A stretch of 64,000 nt of DNA from Crossiella equi (GTDB taxonomy: Bacteria > Actinomycetota > Actinomycetes > Mycobacteriales > Pseudonocardiaceae), in contig NZ_JAGIOO010000001.1 of NCBI RefSeq assembly GCF_017876755.1, positions 6,123,786-6,187,785 on the forward strand, in the 5' to 3' direction. Shown here piece after piece: positions 36,764-48,749 of the stretch. The stretch's first letter is position 1. Each line of letters starts with the position of its first letter. The position numbers and the translations under genes were made by a program. Under the pieces are notes generated by a model. That model did no database searches. It was not told where the DNA came from and saw only the letters and a list, made by a program, of their open reading frames with translations.

Positions 36764-37936
36764 GTGTCCGAAGTGGGCCCGACGCCTGCCATCGCCGCTG
36801 GACTCCCCGTCCGGGAGTACCTGCTCGTCTGCCTGGTCACCGCCGCGGTGACCTTCCTGCTCACCGGCCTCGTCCGGCTCCTGGCCCGCAAGGTCGGGGC
36901 GGTCGCTTACCCCCGGCAACGCGACGTGCACGCCAAGCCCATGCCCCGCATGGGCGGTGTCGCGATGTACGGCGGTGTGCTCGCGGGCATGCTGCTCGCG
37001 CTGCACCTGCCCGCGCTGCGCCGTGCCTTCGACTACTCCTCGGACATCATCGGCGTGGTCATCGCCGGTGGTGTCATCGTCCTCGTCGGTGCCCTGGACG
37101 ACCGCTTCGAGCTGGACTCCCTGACCAAGCTCGCGGGCCAGATCACCGCGTCCGGCCTGCTCGTCCTGTTCGGCGTGTCCTGGTACTACTTCTGGATGCC
37201 GGTCGAGTCCAACGGCGGCGGCGTGCTCTCCCTGGGCCCGGACCAGGGCGCCCTGCTCACGGTCTTCCTGTCCGTCACCATGATCAACGCGATGAACTTC
37301 GTCGACGGCCTGGACGGCCTGGCGGCCGGGATCGGCCTCATCGCGGCGGCGGCCACCTGCGCCTTCAGTATCGGCCTGCTGGTCGACCGGGGCGGCGACG
37401 TCCAGGTCTACTCCCCGGCCCTGATCGGCGCGGTGCTGGCGGGCGCCTGCCTGGGCTTCCTGCCGCACAACTTCAACCCCTCGCGCATCTTCATGGGCGA
37501 CTCGGGCTCGATGCTGATCGGCCTCATGCTCGCCGCGGCCAGCACCACGGCCTCGGGCAAGACCGACTACACGGTCTACAAGGCCACCGACATGGTCGCG
37601 GTGCTCTCCCCGCTGGTCGTGGTCGCGGCGGTCCTGTTCGTCCCGGTCCTGGACCTGGTCATGGCCGTCATCCGCCGCACCCGGGCGGGCCGCAGCCCCT
37701 TCTCCGCCGACAAGATGCACCTGCACCACCGCCTGCTGGAGATCGGCCACTCCCACCGCCGAGCCGTCCTGCTCATCTACTTGTGGGCCGCCGTCCTGGC
37801 CTTCGGCGCGGTCTCCCTGAGCTTGTTCGACATCACCACGGTCATCTGGACCGTCGGCGTCGGCCTCCTGGTGGCCCTGCTCGCCTCGGCGGTACCCCGG
37901 CTCCGGGAGCAGGCGCAGGCCCGTCGCACGCAGTGA
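36764..37936 (+). CDS. wecA: Undecaprenyl/decaprenyl-phosphate GlcNAc-1-phosphate transferase
   Basis: Membrane enzyme transferring GlcNAc-1-phosphate (or a similar sugar phosphate) to polyprenyl phosphate, starting arabinogalactan linker or surface polysaccharide synthesis. The 390-residue MraY/WecA-family protein has about eleven helices. Motifs seen are HAKPMPRMGGVAMYGG, VLVGALDDRFELD (metal DD), NAMNFVDGLDGLAAG, FNPSRIFMGDSGSMLIG and the HLHHRLLEIGHSHR loop. GTG 36764 is the start. It is the equivalent of Rv1302 and precedes the ATP synthase genes. Confidence 0.94.
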   Translation: MSEVGPTPAIAAGLPVREYLLVCLVTAAVTFLLTGLVRLLARKVGAVAYPRQRDVHAKPMPRMGGVAMYGGVLAGMLLALHLPALRRAFDYSSDIIGVVIAGGVIVLVGALDDRFELDSLTKLAGQITASGLLVLFGVSWYYFWMPVESNGGGVLSLGPDQGALLTVFLSVTMINAMNFVDGLDGLAAGIGLIAAAATCAFSIGLLVDRGGDVQVYSPALIGAVLAGACLGFLPHNFNPSRIFMGDSGSMLIGLMLAAASTTASGKTDYTVYKATDMVAVLSPLVVVAAVLFVPVLDLVMAVIRRTRAGRSPFSADKMHLHHRLLEIGHSHRRAVLLIYLWAAVLAFGAVSLSLFDITTVIWTVGVGLLVALLASAVPRLREQAQARRTQ

Positions 37937-37943
37937 TCTCCGA

Positions 37944-37979
37944 CCGTAGGCCGTCATCCAACCGGGTGGCGGCCTACGG
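37944..37979 (+). terminator. Hairpin terminator after wecA
   Basis: A perfect 10-bp stem CCGTAGGCCG/CGGCCTACGG (37944-37953 with 37970-37979) with a 16-base loop, 7 bases after the wecA stop. Confidence 0.65.
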
Positions 37980-38062
37980 CTGCACTACGGCGGGGCCGCG
38001 TTGAGGTGGTAGGCAGAGAGCGCGGACCCCGTGGTGGGCGGGGGAACTGTTCGGGGGGAACA

Positions 38063-38848
38063 GTGCGATTCTGTGTTCTTGGACCACTGGAAGTGCGATC
38101 GGCCACCGATGCGATCCGACTCGGCGGCGCCATTCCGGTAAGCCTGCTCGGCCAGCTGCTGGCCCAACCCAATCAGGTGGTGTCCACCGCACGGCTGGCG
38201 GGTGATATCTGGCCCGGGCAGGACACTGATCGGGTCGTCGGATCCCTGTACGCGCATCTGTCCAGACTTCGTCGTGCGCTGGGGGAGAAGGCCCGAATTT
38301 CCGCCGAGTCCGGAGGCTACCGGATTCGGGTGGAACCGGGTGAACTGGACAGTTCGAATTTTTACGCTCGCGTGACCGAAGCCCGTGTGCTGGTCCGAGC
38401 CGGATTGCGGGCCGAGGCGAGCGCCGTGCTGGGGGAGGCTCTGGAGCTCTGGCGCGGTCCGGCGTTCGTGGGCCTGCGCGGTGAGACCCTGGAGCGCGAG
38501 GCGGCCCGGCTGGACGAGCTCCGCCGGGTGGCGGTGCAGGAGCGCGCGGACCTGGAGCTGGCGCTCGGCCGCGGCGCCGACCTCGTGTTTGATCTGCGTG
38601 AACTCGTCGACGAGCGCCCCTTCGACGAGGCGTTGCGGGCGCGGCTGATGTCCGCGCTCTGGCAGGCGGGCCGCTCGGTGGAGGCGCTCACGGCCTTCCG
38701 GGAGGCGCGGACGCGGTTCGTGGCCGAACTCGGCGTGGAACCGGGTCCGAAGCTCCAGGAAGTCCACCGGCGAATTCTTTTGAGTGAATTCGACGGGATT
38801 CTCACCGAAATGGGTGACTACTGCCTGCTGTGCGGCCGTAGGTCCTGA
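38063..38848 (+). CDS. SARP-type transcriptional activator (AfsR/BTAD family)
   Basis: DNA-binding activator of the Streptomyces antibiotic regulatory protein class. The 261-residue protein has an N-terminal OmpR-like winged helix (VRFCVLGPLEVRSATDAIRL, then ARLAGDIWPGQ and VGSLYAHLSRLRRALG). A BTAD domain follows (DSSNFYARVTEARVL to GPKLQEVHRRIL). No NB-ARC or TPR part is present, so it is a small SARP. GTG 38063 follows GGGGGGAA. The extreme C-terminus (DYCLLCGRRS) is not family-typical and has a CxxC. SARPs usually act on linked secondary-metabolite genes; here the only close partner is a small secreted protein. Confidence 0.88.
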   Translation: MRFCVLGPLEVRSATDAIRLGGAIPVSLLGQLLAQPNQVVSTARLAGDIWPGQDTDRVVGSLYAHLSRLRRALGEKARISAESGGYRIRVEPGELDSSNFYARVTEARVLVRAGLRAEASAVLGEALELWRGPAFVGLRGETLEREAARLDELRRVAVQERADLELALGRGADLVFDLRELVDERPFDEALRARLMSALWQAGRSVEALTAFREARTRFVAELGVEPGPKLQEVHRRILLSEFDGILTEMGDYCLLCGRRS

Positions 38849-38928
38849 TCCTTGTCAGGTCCGCGCAAGGTTTGGTCCGTAATGTCGGACTGGTCGGGAT
38901 TTTCGATGAACGAAGGGGAGGGGTAGTC

Positions 38929-39159
38929 ATGGGCGTTGTCGCGAAGACGGTCTGCTCGCTGTCGGCCGCCGCGTTGGTATTCGTCTCGGGAGGAGTGGCG
39001 AATGCGTCGACGGAGTCGGACTGGATTCGGAGCAGTACGAGCTACTGGCCGCTCCAGTCGTGCTGGGCGGCGGGCACGCTGCAATCCCTGATCAACGGCT
39101 GGTCGGAATGGGAATGCCGGGCTGACGGCGAGCGCTGGCGGCTCTGGCACAAGGAATGA
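38929..39159 (+). CDS. Small secreted Trp-rich protein of unknown function
   Basis: The 76-residue precursor has a Sec signal peptide (MGVVAKTVCSLSAAALVFV then SGGVANAS) cut near ANA-S. The roughly 50-residue mature part has six Trp and two Cys (SCWAAGTLQSLINGWSEWEC) that could form a disulfide. GGGGAGGGG sits 8 bases before ATG 38929. It follows the SARP by 80 bases and ends with a strong terminator, so the two may form one unit. No family was recognised. Confidence 0.7.
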   Translation: MGVVAKTVCSLSAAALVFVSGGVANASTESDWIRSSTSYWPLQSCWAAGTLQSLINGWSEWECRADGERWRLWHKE

Positions 39160-39174
39160 GAACCGGCCCGAGAC

Positions 39175-39212
39175 GCGGTCCGGCGGGCGCCGTCACGGCC
39201 CCGCCGGACCGC
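39175..39212 (+). terminator. Hairpin terminator after the small secreted protein
   Basis: A perfect 13-bp stem (39175-39187 with 39200-39212) with a 12-base loop and a T/C-rich tail (TTCACTTCTTCTCC). It insulates the ATP synthase operon from the SARP unit. Confidence 0.85.
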
Positions 39213-39307
39213 TTCACTTCTTCTCCAAGATCAAGACGCACGCGTGCGCGTGCGTGAAGCGAACCCCCGTGTTAGGGCGGGTTAACGTAGCTGACACACT
39301 GATACCC

Positions 39308-39730
39308 GTGAGCGAAGAGGTCCAGGTCAACTGGGTGGAACCCAAGACGGGGCCGACGATCTTGGTCGTCGGGGTCCTCGCCCTTGCGGTTGCCGCGGTC
39401 GGCCTGTTCGTGGCAGGGCCCATCGAGGGGCTGGCGCCCGTTGTCGGCGCCGTCGTCGTGGTCTTGTTCTTCTCTTCCGGCGCGTGGGTGGTCTCCAAGG
39501 TCGCCCGATACATGCCGGAGATGGTGCTCGCCGTTGGCTTGGCTTCTTACATCTTCCGGCTGCTCGCGGTACTCGGGACGCTGTTCCTGCTGCGCGCTGT
39601 CGGGTTGCCGCCCAAGTGGATCGCCGCCGGAGTGGTCGCCGCTGTCATCGGGTGGATGGTCTCCATGACCATCACCGTGGTGCGCATGCGACCCGGTCTC
39701 GGTGGTGTGCGACCTGGCTCCGGTAAGTAA
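39308..39730 (+). CDS. atpI: ATP synthase protein I-like membrane protein
   Basis: The 140-residue protein has four transmembrane helices at the head of the ATP synthase operon, in the position of Rv1303 and of bacterial atpI. AtpI-type proteins help assemble the c-ring or handle magnesium. GTG 39308 (VSEEVQVNWVEPKTGP) is chosen; the frame is open to 39254. The stop overlaps the next start by one base. Family membership is assigned from topology and context. Confidence 0.75.
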   Translation: MSEEVQVNWVEPKTGPTILVVGVLALAVAAVGLFVAGPIEGLAPVVGAVVVVLFFSSGAWVVSKVARYMPEMVLAVGLASYIFRLLAVLGTLFLLRAVGLPPKWIAAGVVAAVIGWMVSMTITVVRMRPGLGGVRPGSGK

Positions 39731-40071
39731 TGAACGCCACGGAAAACCCCCGTCCGGAGGGGACGCAATCGCCTGATATGGTGCCTTCGACCGATGAGGC
39801 AAGATCAGACTCGTCGGGTCAAGGAGGATTCGGCCAGGCGTGGTCCGTGATCTCCCTCCTGATGGCTGGCTTCCTCGTCTGGGGTGCCGCCGGGTGGGGG
39901 CTCGACAAGCTTCTCGGCACGAGGTTCTTGACGCCGGCCGGAGTGCTGCTTGGCTTCGCCGGCTCGATCTACTTGATCATCGTGAAGTACGGCCGCCCGG
40001 GCGACCTTACTGGTTCCCCCAAGGCTGACGTGCCGCCTAGTAGGACCGACGACACGGAGGACAAAGGGTGA
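39730..40071 (+). CDS. AtpZ/AtpI-like two-helix membrane protein
   Basis: The 113-residue protein has a polar N-terminus, two transmembrane helices (AWSVISLLMAGFLVWGAAGW and TPAGVLLGFAGSIYLIIVKY) and an Asp/Pro-rich tail. The GWGLDKLLGTRFLTPAGVLLG linker is typical of AtpZ (F0F1-ATPase subunit) proteins. It is translationally coupled on both sides (TAATG before, GTGA after). It probably assists Fo assembly. Confidence 0.8.
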   Translation: MNATENPRPEGTQSPDMVPSTDEARSDSSGQGGFGQAWSVISLLMAGFLVWGAAGWGLDKLLGTRFLTPAGVLLGFAGSIYLIIVKYGRPGDLTGSPKADVPPSRTDDTEDKG

Positions 40072-40868
40072 GCCAGATGCTGCTGGCCGCAACCGGCACG
40101 GGTGACGAGTACCAGCCGCCGACCGTCGAACACGCCTTCTTCTTCGACAAGATCGGCGACGGGTTCTGGATCACCTCCGTCAAGGCGATGACCCTGCTGG
40201 GCATTGGTGCGGTCATCGTCATCGCCTTCATGCTCTGGACCTCGCGCAACGCGAAGGTCGTCCCGAGCAAGATCCAGTTCATGGGCGAGAGCTTGTACGG
40301 CTTCGTCCGCAACAACATCGCCGTGGACATCATGGGCAAGAAGGACGGCCTCAAGTGGGCGCCGTTCCTCGCCTCCCTCTTCATCTTCATCCTGGTGCTG
40401 AACCTCTTCGGCATCGTGCCGCTCGCGCAGTACCCGGTGACGAGCCACCTGGCGATCCCGGCCGTGCTGTCCGGCCTCGTCTACATCATCTACAACGTCG
40501 TCGGCATCCGTAAGCACGGCTTCGGCGGCTACTTCAAGATGATGACCATCCCGCCGGGCGTCCCGGTGGCGGTGCTGCCCCTGGTCGCGCTGATCGAGTT
40601 CGCGTCGAACTTCATCTTCCGCCCGTTCACCCTGGCGGTTCGACTCTTCGCGAACACCTTCGCGGGTCACCTCATCCTCACGATCTTCGGTACGGCCACG
40701 CTGTACCTGATCGAGCGGGCGAGCGTGATGAGCCTGATCGCCCCGCTCTCGGGCGCGATGCTGATCATCATGACCTTCTTCGAGCTCTTGGTGGCGTGCC
40801 TCCAGGCCTACGTGTTCACGGTCCTGGCCGCCTTCTACATCCAGAGTGCCCTCGCCGACGAGCACTGA
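40068..40868 (+). CDS. atpB: ATP synthase Fo subunit a
   Basis: Proton half-channels of the Fo motor. The 266-residue membrane protein has the essential Arg in LAVRLFANTFAGHLIL within the penultimate helices, and the PVTSHLAIPAVLSG and PLVALIEFASNFIFRPF segments. It starts in a GTGA overlap with the AtpZ-like gene. The family length is normal. Confidence 0.96.
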   Translation: MSQMLLAATGTGDEYQPPTVEHAFFFDKIGDGFWITSVKAMTLLGIGAVIVIAFMLWTSRNAKVVPSKIQFMGESLYGFVRNNIAVDIMGKKDGLKWAPFLASLFIFILVLNLFGIVPLAQYPVTSHLAIPAVLSGLVYIIYNVVGIRKHGFGGYFKMMTIPPGVPVAVLPLVALIEFASNFIFRPFTLAVRLFANTFAGHLILTIFGTATLYLIERASVMSLIAPLSGAMLIIMTFFELLVACLQAYVFTVLAAFYIQSALADEH

Positions 40869-40916
40869 GAGCACTGAACTCCCAGCAAGGTCTTCCGCAC
40901 CAGGTGCGGCAAGTAA

Positions 40917-41171
<255 letters not shown>

Positions 41172-41197
41172 TCTGCACCTGACCCGTAGGAGTCGTG

Positions 41198-41755
41198 ATG
41201 ACTGAGGTTTCGGCAGCCACCGTGCTCGCCGCCGGTGGGGAGACGAGTCCGCTCGGCCTGCCTCTCGGTGAGATCATCCTCGGCCTGATCGCCTTCGGCA
41301 TCGTTCTCTTCGTACTGGTCAAGTTCGCCTTCCCGCAGTTCGAGAAGGCGTACGCGGCCCGTACCGAGGCGATCGAGGGCGGTATTGCCCGTGCCGAGGA
41401 GGCACAGGCCAAGGCGCAGGCCGCGCTGGAGCAGTACAACGCCCAGCTGGCCGACGCCCGCGCCGAGGCGGCGCGGATCCGCGACGACGCGCGTGCCGAG
41501 GGTGCGCAGATCGTTGACGAGATGCGGGCCCGTGCGCAGGCCGAGTCCGACCGCATCGTGGCTCAGGGCCAGGCGCAGCTCGCCGCGCAGCGGGCGCAGA
41601 TCGTCGCGGAGCTCCGCGGGGACCTGGGCCGCATCGCGGTTGACCTGGCCGGTCGGGTTGTGGGCGAGTCCCTCGAGGACGAGTCCCGTCGGCGCGGCAC
41701 TGTCGACCGCTTCCTCGACGAGCTGGACGCCACGTCGGCGCCGGCTGGGAAGTGA
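41198..41755 (+). CDS. atpF: ATP synthase Fo subunit b
   Basis: Peripheral stalk protein of about 185 residues. One N-terminal transmembrane helix ([20 protein letters not shown]) is followed by a long Ala/Glu/Arg-rich coiled coil. A TAGGAG ribosome site favours ATG 41198 over GTG 41195. The stop overlaps the atpH start by GTGA. Confidence 0.95.
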   Translation: MTEVSAATVLAAGGETSPLGLPLGEIILGLIAFGIVLFVLVKFAFPQFEKAYAARTEAIEGGIARAEEAQAKAQAALEQYNAQLADARAEAARIRDDARAEGAQIVDEMRARAQAESDRIVAQGQAQLAAQRAQIVAELRGDLGRIAVDLAGRVVGESLEDESRRRGTVDRFLDELDATSAPAGK

Positions 41756-42594
41756 GCGGGACGATGACTGCGACGCAGCACGCCGCGAGCCGAGAGGCCT
41801 TCGCCACCGCGCAAGCGCGGCTGTCCCAGGTCACCTCCGACGCGAGCAGCGACCTGCTGGGCACGCTCGCCGACGAGCTGTTCGCCGTCGTCGGCCTGCT
41901 CGGCAAGGAGTCGGGCCTGCGGAGGGCGGTCGCCGACCCGGCGACCGACCCGGCCGCCCGGGAGGGGCTCGTCCGCGGGCTCCTCGGGGGCAAGGTCGCG
42001 GCGGAGACGCTGTCCGTGCTCACCGCCGTGGTCACCGCACGCTGGTCCAGCGCGCGTGAGCTGGTCGACGGCGTCGAGACGCTCGGCCGCACCGCCCTGC
42101 TGGTCCAGGGCGAGCGTGACGGGCGCCTGGACTCGGTGGAGGACGAGCTGTTCCGCCTCGGCCGCATCGTGGCCGCCAACGGCCAGCTCGACCGCCTGCT
42201 GTCCGACCCGACGGGTGACGCGCAGGGCAAGCGCGCTCTGCTGCGCTCCCTGCTCGGCGGCAAGGTCGAGAAGGTCACCATCGCCCTCGTGGAGCAGCTG
42301 GTCACCAGCCTCCGCGGCCGTGGCGCGGTGACCGGGCTCGAGGAGCTCGCCGACGCGGCGGCCCGGCGCCGGGAGCGCTCGGTGGCCCACGTCCGCACCT
42401 CGGTCGAGCTGAGCGAGGCGCAGCAGGACCGGCTCACCGCGACCTTGACGCGGATCTACGCGCGACCGATCGCGCTGCACATCGAGGTCGACACTTCGCT
42501 GTCCGGCGGTCTGGTGATCAAGGTCGGTGACGAGGTCATCGACGGAAGCGCGGCAGGCCGCTTGGAGGCGCTGCGCCGAACCCTGGCCGGCTGA
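41752..42594 (+). CDS. atpH: ATP synthase F1 subunit delta
   Basis: Links the peripheral stalk to the top of F1. The 280-residue product is longer than the E. coli subunit (177), as usual in actinobacteria, and has the conserved C-terminal [26 protein letters not shown] 41752 overlaps atpF; ATG 41764 is an alternative start. Confidence 0.94.
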   Translation: MSGTMTATQHAASREAFATAQARLSQVTSDASSDLLGTLADELFAVVGLLGKESGLRRAVADPATDPAAREGLVRGLLGGKVAAETLSVLTAVVTARWSSARELVDGVETLGRTALLVQGERDGRLDSVEDELFRLGRIVAANGQLDRLLSDPTGDAQGKRALLRSLLGGKVEKVTIALVEQLVTSLRGRGAVTGLEELADAAARRRERSVAHVRTSVELSEAQQDRLTATLTRIYARPIALHIEVDTSLSGGLVIKVGDEVIDGSAAGRLEALRRTLAG

Positions 42595-42677
42595 CGCCAG
42601 GGCAAGGGGGCCCGGCCCGGGCCCCCTACGACGAAGCCCCCCATCTTTGAGATAACGAAGCGAGAGCAGGAACGACA

Positions 42678-44324
42678 ATGGCGGAGCTGACGATCTCGTC
42701 GGACGAGATCCGCAGTGCGATCGAGAACTACGTCTCCAGCTACTCCCCGGAGGTCTCCCGGGAAGAGGTCGGGGTCGTCGCCACCACCGGTGACGGCATC
42801 GCCACTGTCGAGGGCCTGCCCTCGGCGATGACCAACGAGCTGCTGGAGTTCTCCGGCGGCGTGCTTGGTGTCGCGCTGAACATGGACCCGCGTGAGATCG
42901 GTGCGGCCATCCTCGGCAACTTCGACGGCATCGAAGAGGGCCAGGAGGTCAAGCGGACCGGCCGGGTGCTCTCCGTGCCCGTCGGCGACGGCTTCCTCGG
43001 CCGCGTGGTGAACCCGCTCGGCCAGCCCATCGACGGGCTCGGCGAGATCGTCGCGGAGGACCAGCGCGCCCTGGAGATCCAGGCGGCCACCGTGGTGCAG
43101 CGGCAGTCCGTCAAGGAGCCGCTCCAGACGGGCATCAAGTCCATCGACGCGCAGACCCCGATCGGCCGCGGCCAGCGCCAGCTGATCATCGGTGACCGCA
43201 AGACCGGCAAGACCGCGGTCTGCGTCGACACCATCCTGAACCAGAAGGCCAACTGGGAGACCGGCGACCCGAAGCAGCAGGTGCGCTGCATCTACGTCGC
43301 GATCGGCCAGAAGGGCTCCACCATCGCCGCGGTGAAGAAGGCGCTGGAGGACCGCGGTGCGATGGAGTACACCACCATCGTCGCGGCCCCCGCCTCCGAC
43401 GCGGCCGGCTTCAAGTGGCTGGCGCCGTACACCGGCTCCGCCATCGGCCAGCACTGGATGTACCAGGGCAAGCACGTCCTGATCGTGTTCGACGACCTCA
43501 CCAAGCAGGCCGAGGCCTACCGCGCGATCTCCCTGCTGCTGCGCCGCCCGCCGGGCCGCGAGGCGTACCCGGGTGACGTCTTCTACCTGCACTCCCGTCT
43601 GCTGGAGCGCTGCGCGAAGCTCTCCGACGAGCTCGGCGGCGGCTCGATGACCGGTCTGCCGATCATCGAGACCAAGGCCAACGACGTGTCGGCCTACATC
43701 CCGACCAACGTCATCTCGATCACCGACGGCCAGTGCTTCCTCGAGTCGGACCTGTTCAACCAGGGTGTCCGGCCCGCGGTCAACACCGGTATCTCGGTCT
43801 CCCGAGTGGGTGGCTCCGCGCAGGTCAAGGCCATGCGCAAGGTCGCCGGTTCGCTCCGCCTCGACCTGTCGCAGTACCGCGAGCTGGAGGCCTTCGCGGC
43901 CTTCGCCTCCGACCTCGACCCGGTCTCCAAGGCCCAGCTGGAGCGCGGTGCCCGCCTGACCGAGCTGCTCAAGCAGTCCCAGTACAGCCCGTTCCCGGTC
44001 GAGGAGCAGGTCGTCTCGATCTACTCCGGCTCCAAGGGCTTCCTCGACTCGGTGCCGGTGGGCGACGTCCGCCGCTTCGAGACCGAGCTGCTGGACAACC
44101 TGCGCCGCAACCACAAGGGCATCCTGGACGAGATCCGCGAGACCAAGGACTTCTCCTCGGACAACGAGGAGCGCCTGGTCGCCGCGATCGAGAAGTTCAA
44201 GAAGGACTTCACGGCCACCGACGGCTCCCGCGTGGTGAACGAGGCCAAGGCCTCCGCGCTCGACGCGGACAAGGTCGGCGCCGAGTCGGTCAAGGTCAAC
44301 CGCCCCGACCCGGCGAAGAAGTGA
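42678..44324 (+). CDS. atpA: ATP synthase F1 subunit alpha
   Basis: Non-catalytic nucleotide-binding subunit of F1. The 548-residue protein has Walker [11 protein letters not shown] near residue 171, [11 protein letters not shown] and the [14 protein letters not shown] signature. The C-terminal 35 residues extend beyond E. coli alpha, as in mycobacteria, where this extension suppresses ATP hydrolysis. ATG 42678 follows GCGAGAGCAGG. Confidence 0.97.
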   Translation: MAELTISSDEIRSAIENYVSSYSPEVSREEVGVVATTGDGIATVEGLPSAMTNELLEFSGGVLGVALNMDPREIGAAILGNFDGIEEGQEVKRTGRVLSVPVGDGFLGRVVNPLGQPIDGLGEIVAEDQRALEIQAATVVQRQSVKEPLQTGIKSIDAQTPIGRGQRQLIIGDRKTGKTAVCVDTILNQKANWETGDPKQQVRCIYVAIGQKGSTIAAVKKALEDRGAMEYTTIVAAPASDAAGFKWLAPYTGSAIGQHWMYQGKHVLIVFDDLTKQAEAYRAISLLLRRPPGREAYPGDVFYLHSRLLERCAKLSDELGGGSMTGLPIIETKANDVSAYIPTNVISITDGQCFLESDLFNQGVRPAVNTGISVSRVGGSAQVKAMRKVAGSLRLDLSQYRELEAFAAFASDLDPVSKAQLERGARLTELLKQSQYSPFPVEEQVVSIYSGSKGFLDSVPVGDVRRFETELLDNLRRNHKGILDEIRETKDFSSDNEERLVAAIEKFKKDFTATDGSRVVNEAKASALDADKVGAESVKVNRPDPAKK

Positions 44325-44335
44325 GCTGACGACCC

Positions 44336-46685
<2,350 letters not shown>

Positions 46686-46705
46686 TCGGTAGCTCCTGAA
46701 CAAGA

Positions 46706-46744
46706 CGAAGGCCGGGTCTCCCCCCTGTGGAGGCCCGGCCTTCG
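46706..46744. terminator. Hairpin terminator after atpD
   Basis: A perfect 11-bp stem CGAAGGCCGGG/CCCGGCCTTCG (46706-46716 with 46734-46744) and a 17-base loop between the convergent atpD and the membrane-protein gene. It probably ends the atp transcript before atpC. Confidence 0.8.
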
Positions 46745-46759
46745 TGCTTCCCCCAGCCC

Positions 46760-48112
46760 TCAGCGCAGCGGGAGCGACTGCTCCGCCCTGCCCTTGCCCG
46801 TGAGGACGGCCGCCTGGGTGTCCGGCGGCAGCAGCGCCCAGCCCTCGGTGTCGGTGTCCTGGGCCACGTTCGAGGCCGGTGCGGCCGAGGAGCGCACGGT
46901 GGCGCCCTTCTCGGTGAGTACCAGCCAGCCCTCCTGGTCGGGCAGGCGCAGGTGGGCCGCCGCGTAGCTGCCCGGTTCGACCCAGGCCCAGACGACCGTC
47001 TCGACCGAGGCGTCCCGGTCGAAGACCACGCCCACCACGCGCGCCCGCGCGCCCGGCGTGGACAGCTCGGCGAGGTAGAGCGCCCGGCCGTTCCGCAGGG
47101 CGGTGGTCATCGTCCAGTTCGGTGCCTGCGTGCTGGCCATCGGGTCGTAGTAGGGCCCGTCCCGCAGCGCGCGCTCGCCCAGGGACTCGATGGTCGCGCC
47201 CCGGATGGGAGCCGGGGGCAGCGCCTTGCCGCCGAGGTTGCCCGCCCACCGCTGGTAGTCCCTCGGCGGCAGGCCCGGGTTGCCCGAGGCCTCCGGCGGC
47301 AGGTCCAGGTGCCAGGTGTTGGTGGTGGCCAGCTCCCCGGACAGCCAGGTCGTCATGTTCTGGTTCTGGCCGACCTGGACCTGCTGCGCCGGGGCGGTGG
47401 TGGGCAGCGCGGCGAGCACCACGCCGTCGGTGACCGCCTCGGTCACCGAGCTGCGGGTGAGCTCACCCCGGTCGGCCAGGGTGACGTAGCTCCAGGTCAG
47501 CCTGTCCTCGGCCACACCGAGCAGCTGGCGGTCGTCCTGGCCGAACTGGAAGACCGCGGTGCGGTGGCTCGGCCCGTCCGGCACGTGCACGCCGAGCAGC
47601 CGGGACTGCCCGGTGCGCGCGTCCTTGCCGACCAGGGCGATCAGGGTGGTGTCGCTGCCCCCCTTGGTCGCGCGGTGCAGCAGGACCACGGCCGGGCCCG
47701 CCGGGGTGTCCCCGGCCCAGTACACGTGCGGGGCGCCGGTCAGCTCCACCTGGGGCGTGTCCGACTGCTTCAGCGCGTACCAGGACTTCAGGCGGGACCT
47801 CGGCCAGTCCCGGGTGAACACCGTGCGCGCGTCGGTCTGCAACGCCTCGTCCGCAGCGCGCCCCCCGAGCGCGCTCTGACTGAAGCGGGCATCCGCCGCG
47901 ATCGCGTCCGCTGGCAGGCGGCTGAGGAACTCCCAGGTCAGCGAGCCGAACCCGAGCAGGCCCGCGGTGCTCAGCGCGGCCGCGACGATGGCCAGGCGCC
48001 GCCTGCGGCGACGGCGGCGCCCCCCTTCGCGGACACGGTCCGTGAAGCCGGGGCGGACGTCCACTGTGGACGCCGCGGCGGTGAGTATCTTCGTCAGCTC
48101 ATCGGTGTGCAT
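46760..48112 (-). CDS. Single-pass membrane protein, putative anti-sigma or signalling partner of the adjacent sigma factor
   Basis: The 450-residue protein has a cytoplasmic N-terminus of about 38 residues ending in an Arg run, one transmembrane helix (LAIVAAALSTAGLLGFGSL), and a large extracytoplasmic domain of unrecognised fold with a few Trp-rich segments. The start overlaps the sigma-factor stop by 19 bases, which implies coupled expression and a regulatory link. No zinc anti-sigma (HxxxCxxC) motif is present, so anti-sigma activity is inferred from arrangement only. Confidence 0.7.
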   Translation of the reverse strand: MHTDELTKILTAAASTVDVRPGFTDRVREGGRRRRRRRRLAIVAAALSTAGLLGFGSLTWEFLSRLPADAIAADARFSQSALGGRAADEALQTDARTVFTRDWPRSRLKSWYALKQSDTPQVELTGAPHVYWAGDTPAGPAVVLLHRATKGGSDTTLIALVGKDARTGQSRLLGVHVPDGPSHRTAVFQFGQDDRQLLGVAEDRLTWSYVTLADRGELTRSSVTEAVTDGVVLAALPTTAPAQQVQVGQNQNMTTWLSGELATTNTWHLDLPPEASGNPGLPPRDYQRWAGNLGGKALPPAPIRGATIESLGERALRDGPYYDPMASTQAPNWTMTTALRNGRALYLAELSTPGARARVVGVVFDRDASVETVVWAWVEPGSYAAAHLRLPDQEGWLVLTEKGATVRSSAAPASNVAQDTDTEGWALLPPDTQAAVLTGKGRAEQSLPLR

Positions 48113-48633
48113 GCGTCCTGTGCTCCCGGGATGGTGGTGGGGTCGGGGTCGGCCGCGAGCAGGTCGCGGAGACGGGCCAGGCCGCGGCTGGTCTGGCTCT
48201 TGATGGTGCCGACGCCGCAGCCCAGCGCGTGCGCCGTCTGCGCCTCGGTGAGGTCGTCGAAGTAGCGCAGCACCACCACCGTGCGCATGCGCTGCGGGAG
48301 CTCGGCGAGCGCGCGCAGCAACGCGTCCCGGTCGGCCACGCGCTGTTCGTGACCGGGCTCACTCGGCGGTACCAGCTCGTCCAGCGGTGCCTCGCGCACG
48401 CGGCGGGAGCGGTGGCGCCAGCGGTTGGCCGCGGCGTTGGCCAGTGCGGCGCGCACGTACGCCTCGGGCGCGGTGTTGATCTTCCGCCACTTGCCGTAGG
48501 TGCGTTCCAGCACGTCCTGGAGCAGGTCCTCGGCGGCGCAGCGGTCACCGGCGCACAACAGGTACGCCGTTCTCAGCAAGGCGGTCGAACGGGCTTCGAC
48601 GAACTCGTCGAAGCCCTCATCGGCCTGCCCCAT
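48094..48633 (-). CDS. RNA polymerase sigma-70 factor, SigE (ECF) family
   Basis: The 179-residue ECF sigma factor has region 2 (LLRTAYLLCAGDRCAAEDLL, then YGKWRKI, as in the SigE family of Streptomyces-type factors) and region 4 (LAELPQRMRTVVVLRYFDDL, then TEAQTAHALGCGVGTIKSQT). Met 48633 is chosen over the ORF start at 48693. It is the first gene of a two-gene minus-strand unit placed between atpD and atpC. Its start lies about 115 bases from the divergent atpC. Confidence 0.92.
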   Translation of the reverse strand: MGQADEGFDEFVEARSTALLRTAYLLCAGDRCAAEDLLQDVLERTYGKWRKINTAPEAYVRAALANAAANRWRHRSRRVREAPLDELVPPSEPGHEQRVADRDALLRALAELPQRMRTVVVLRYFDDLTEAQTAHALGCGVGTIKSQTSRGLARLRDLLAADPDPTTIPGAQDACTPMS

Positions 48634-48749
48634 GGGCGACCCCCCTCGGTCAGTCGGTCCCTCACTCCTTCCGACACCGGCCCGGCCCACCAAGTTGCCA
48701 GAGCACCGACTAAACTACGGGCAACGAGCACCAGTTTGAGGAGATGCCC

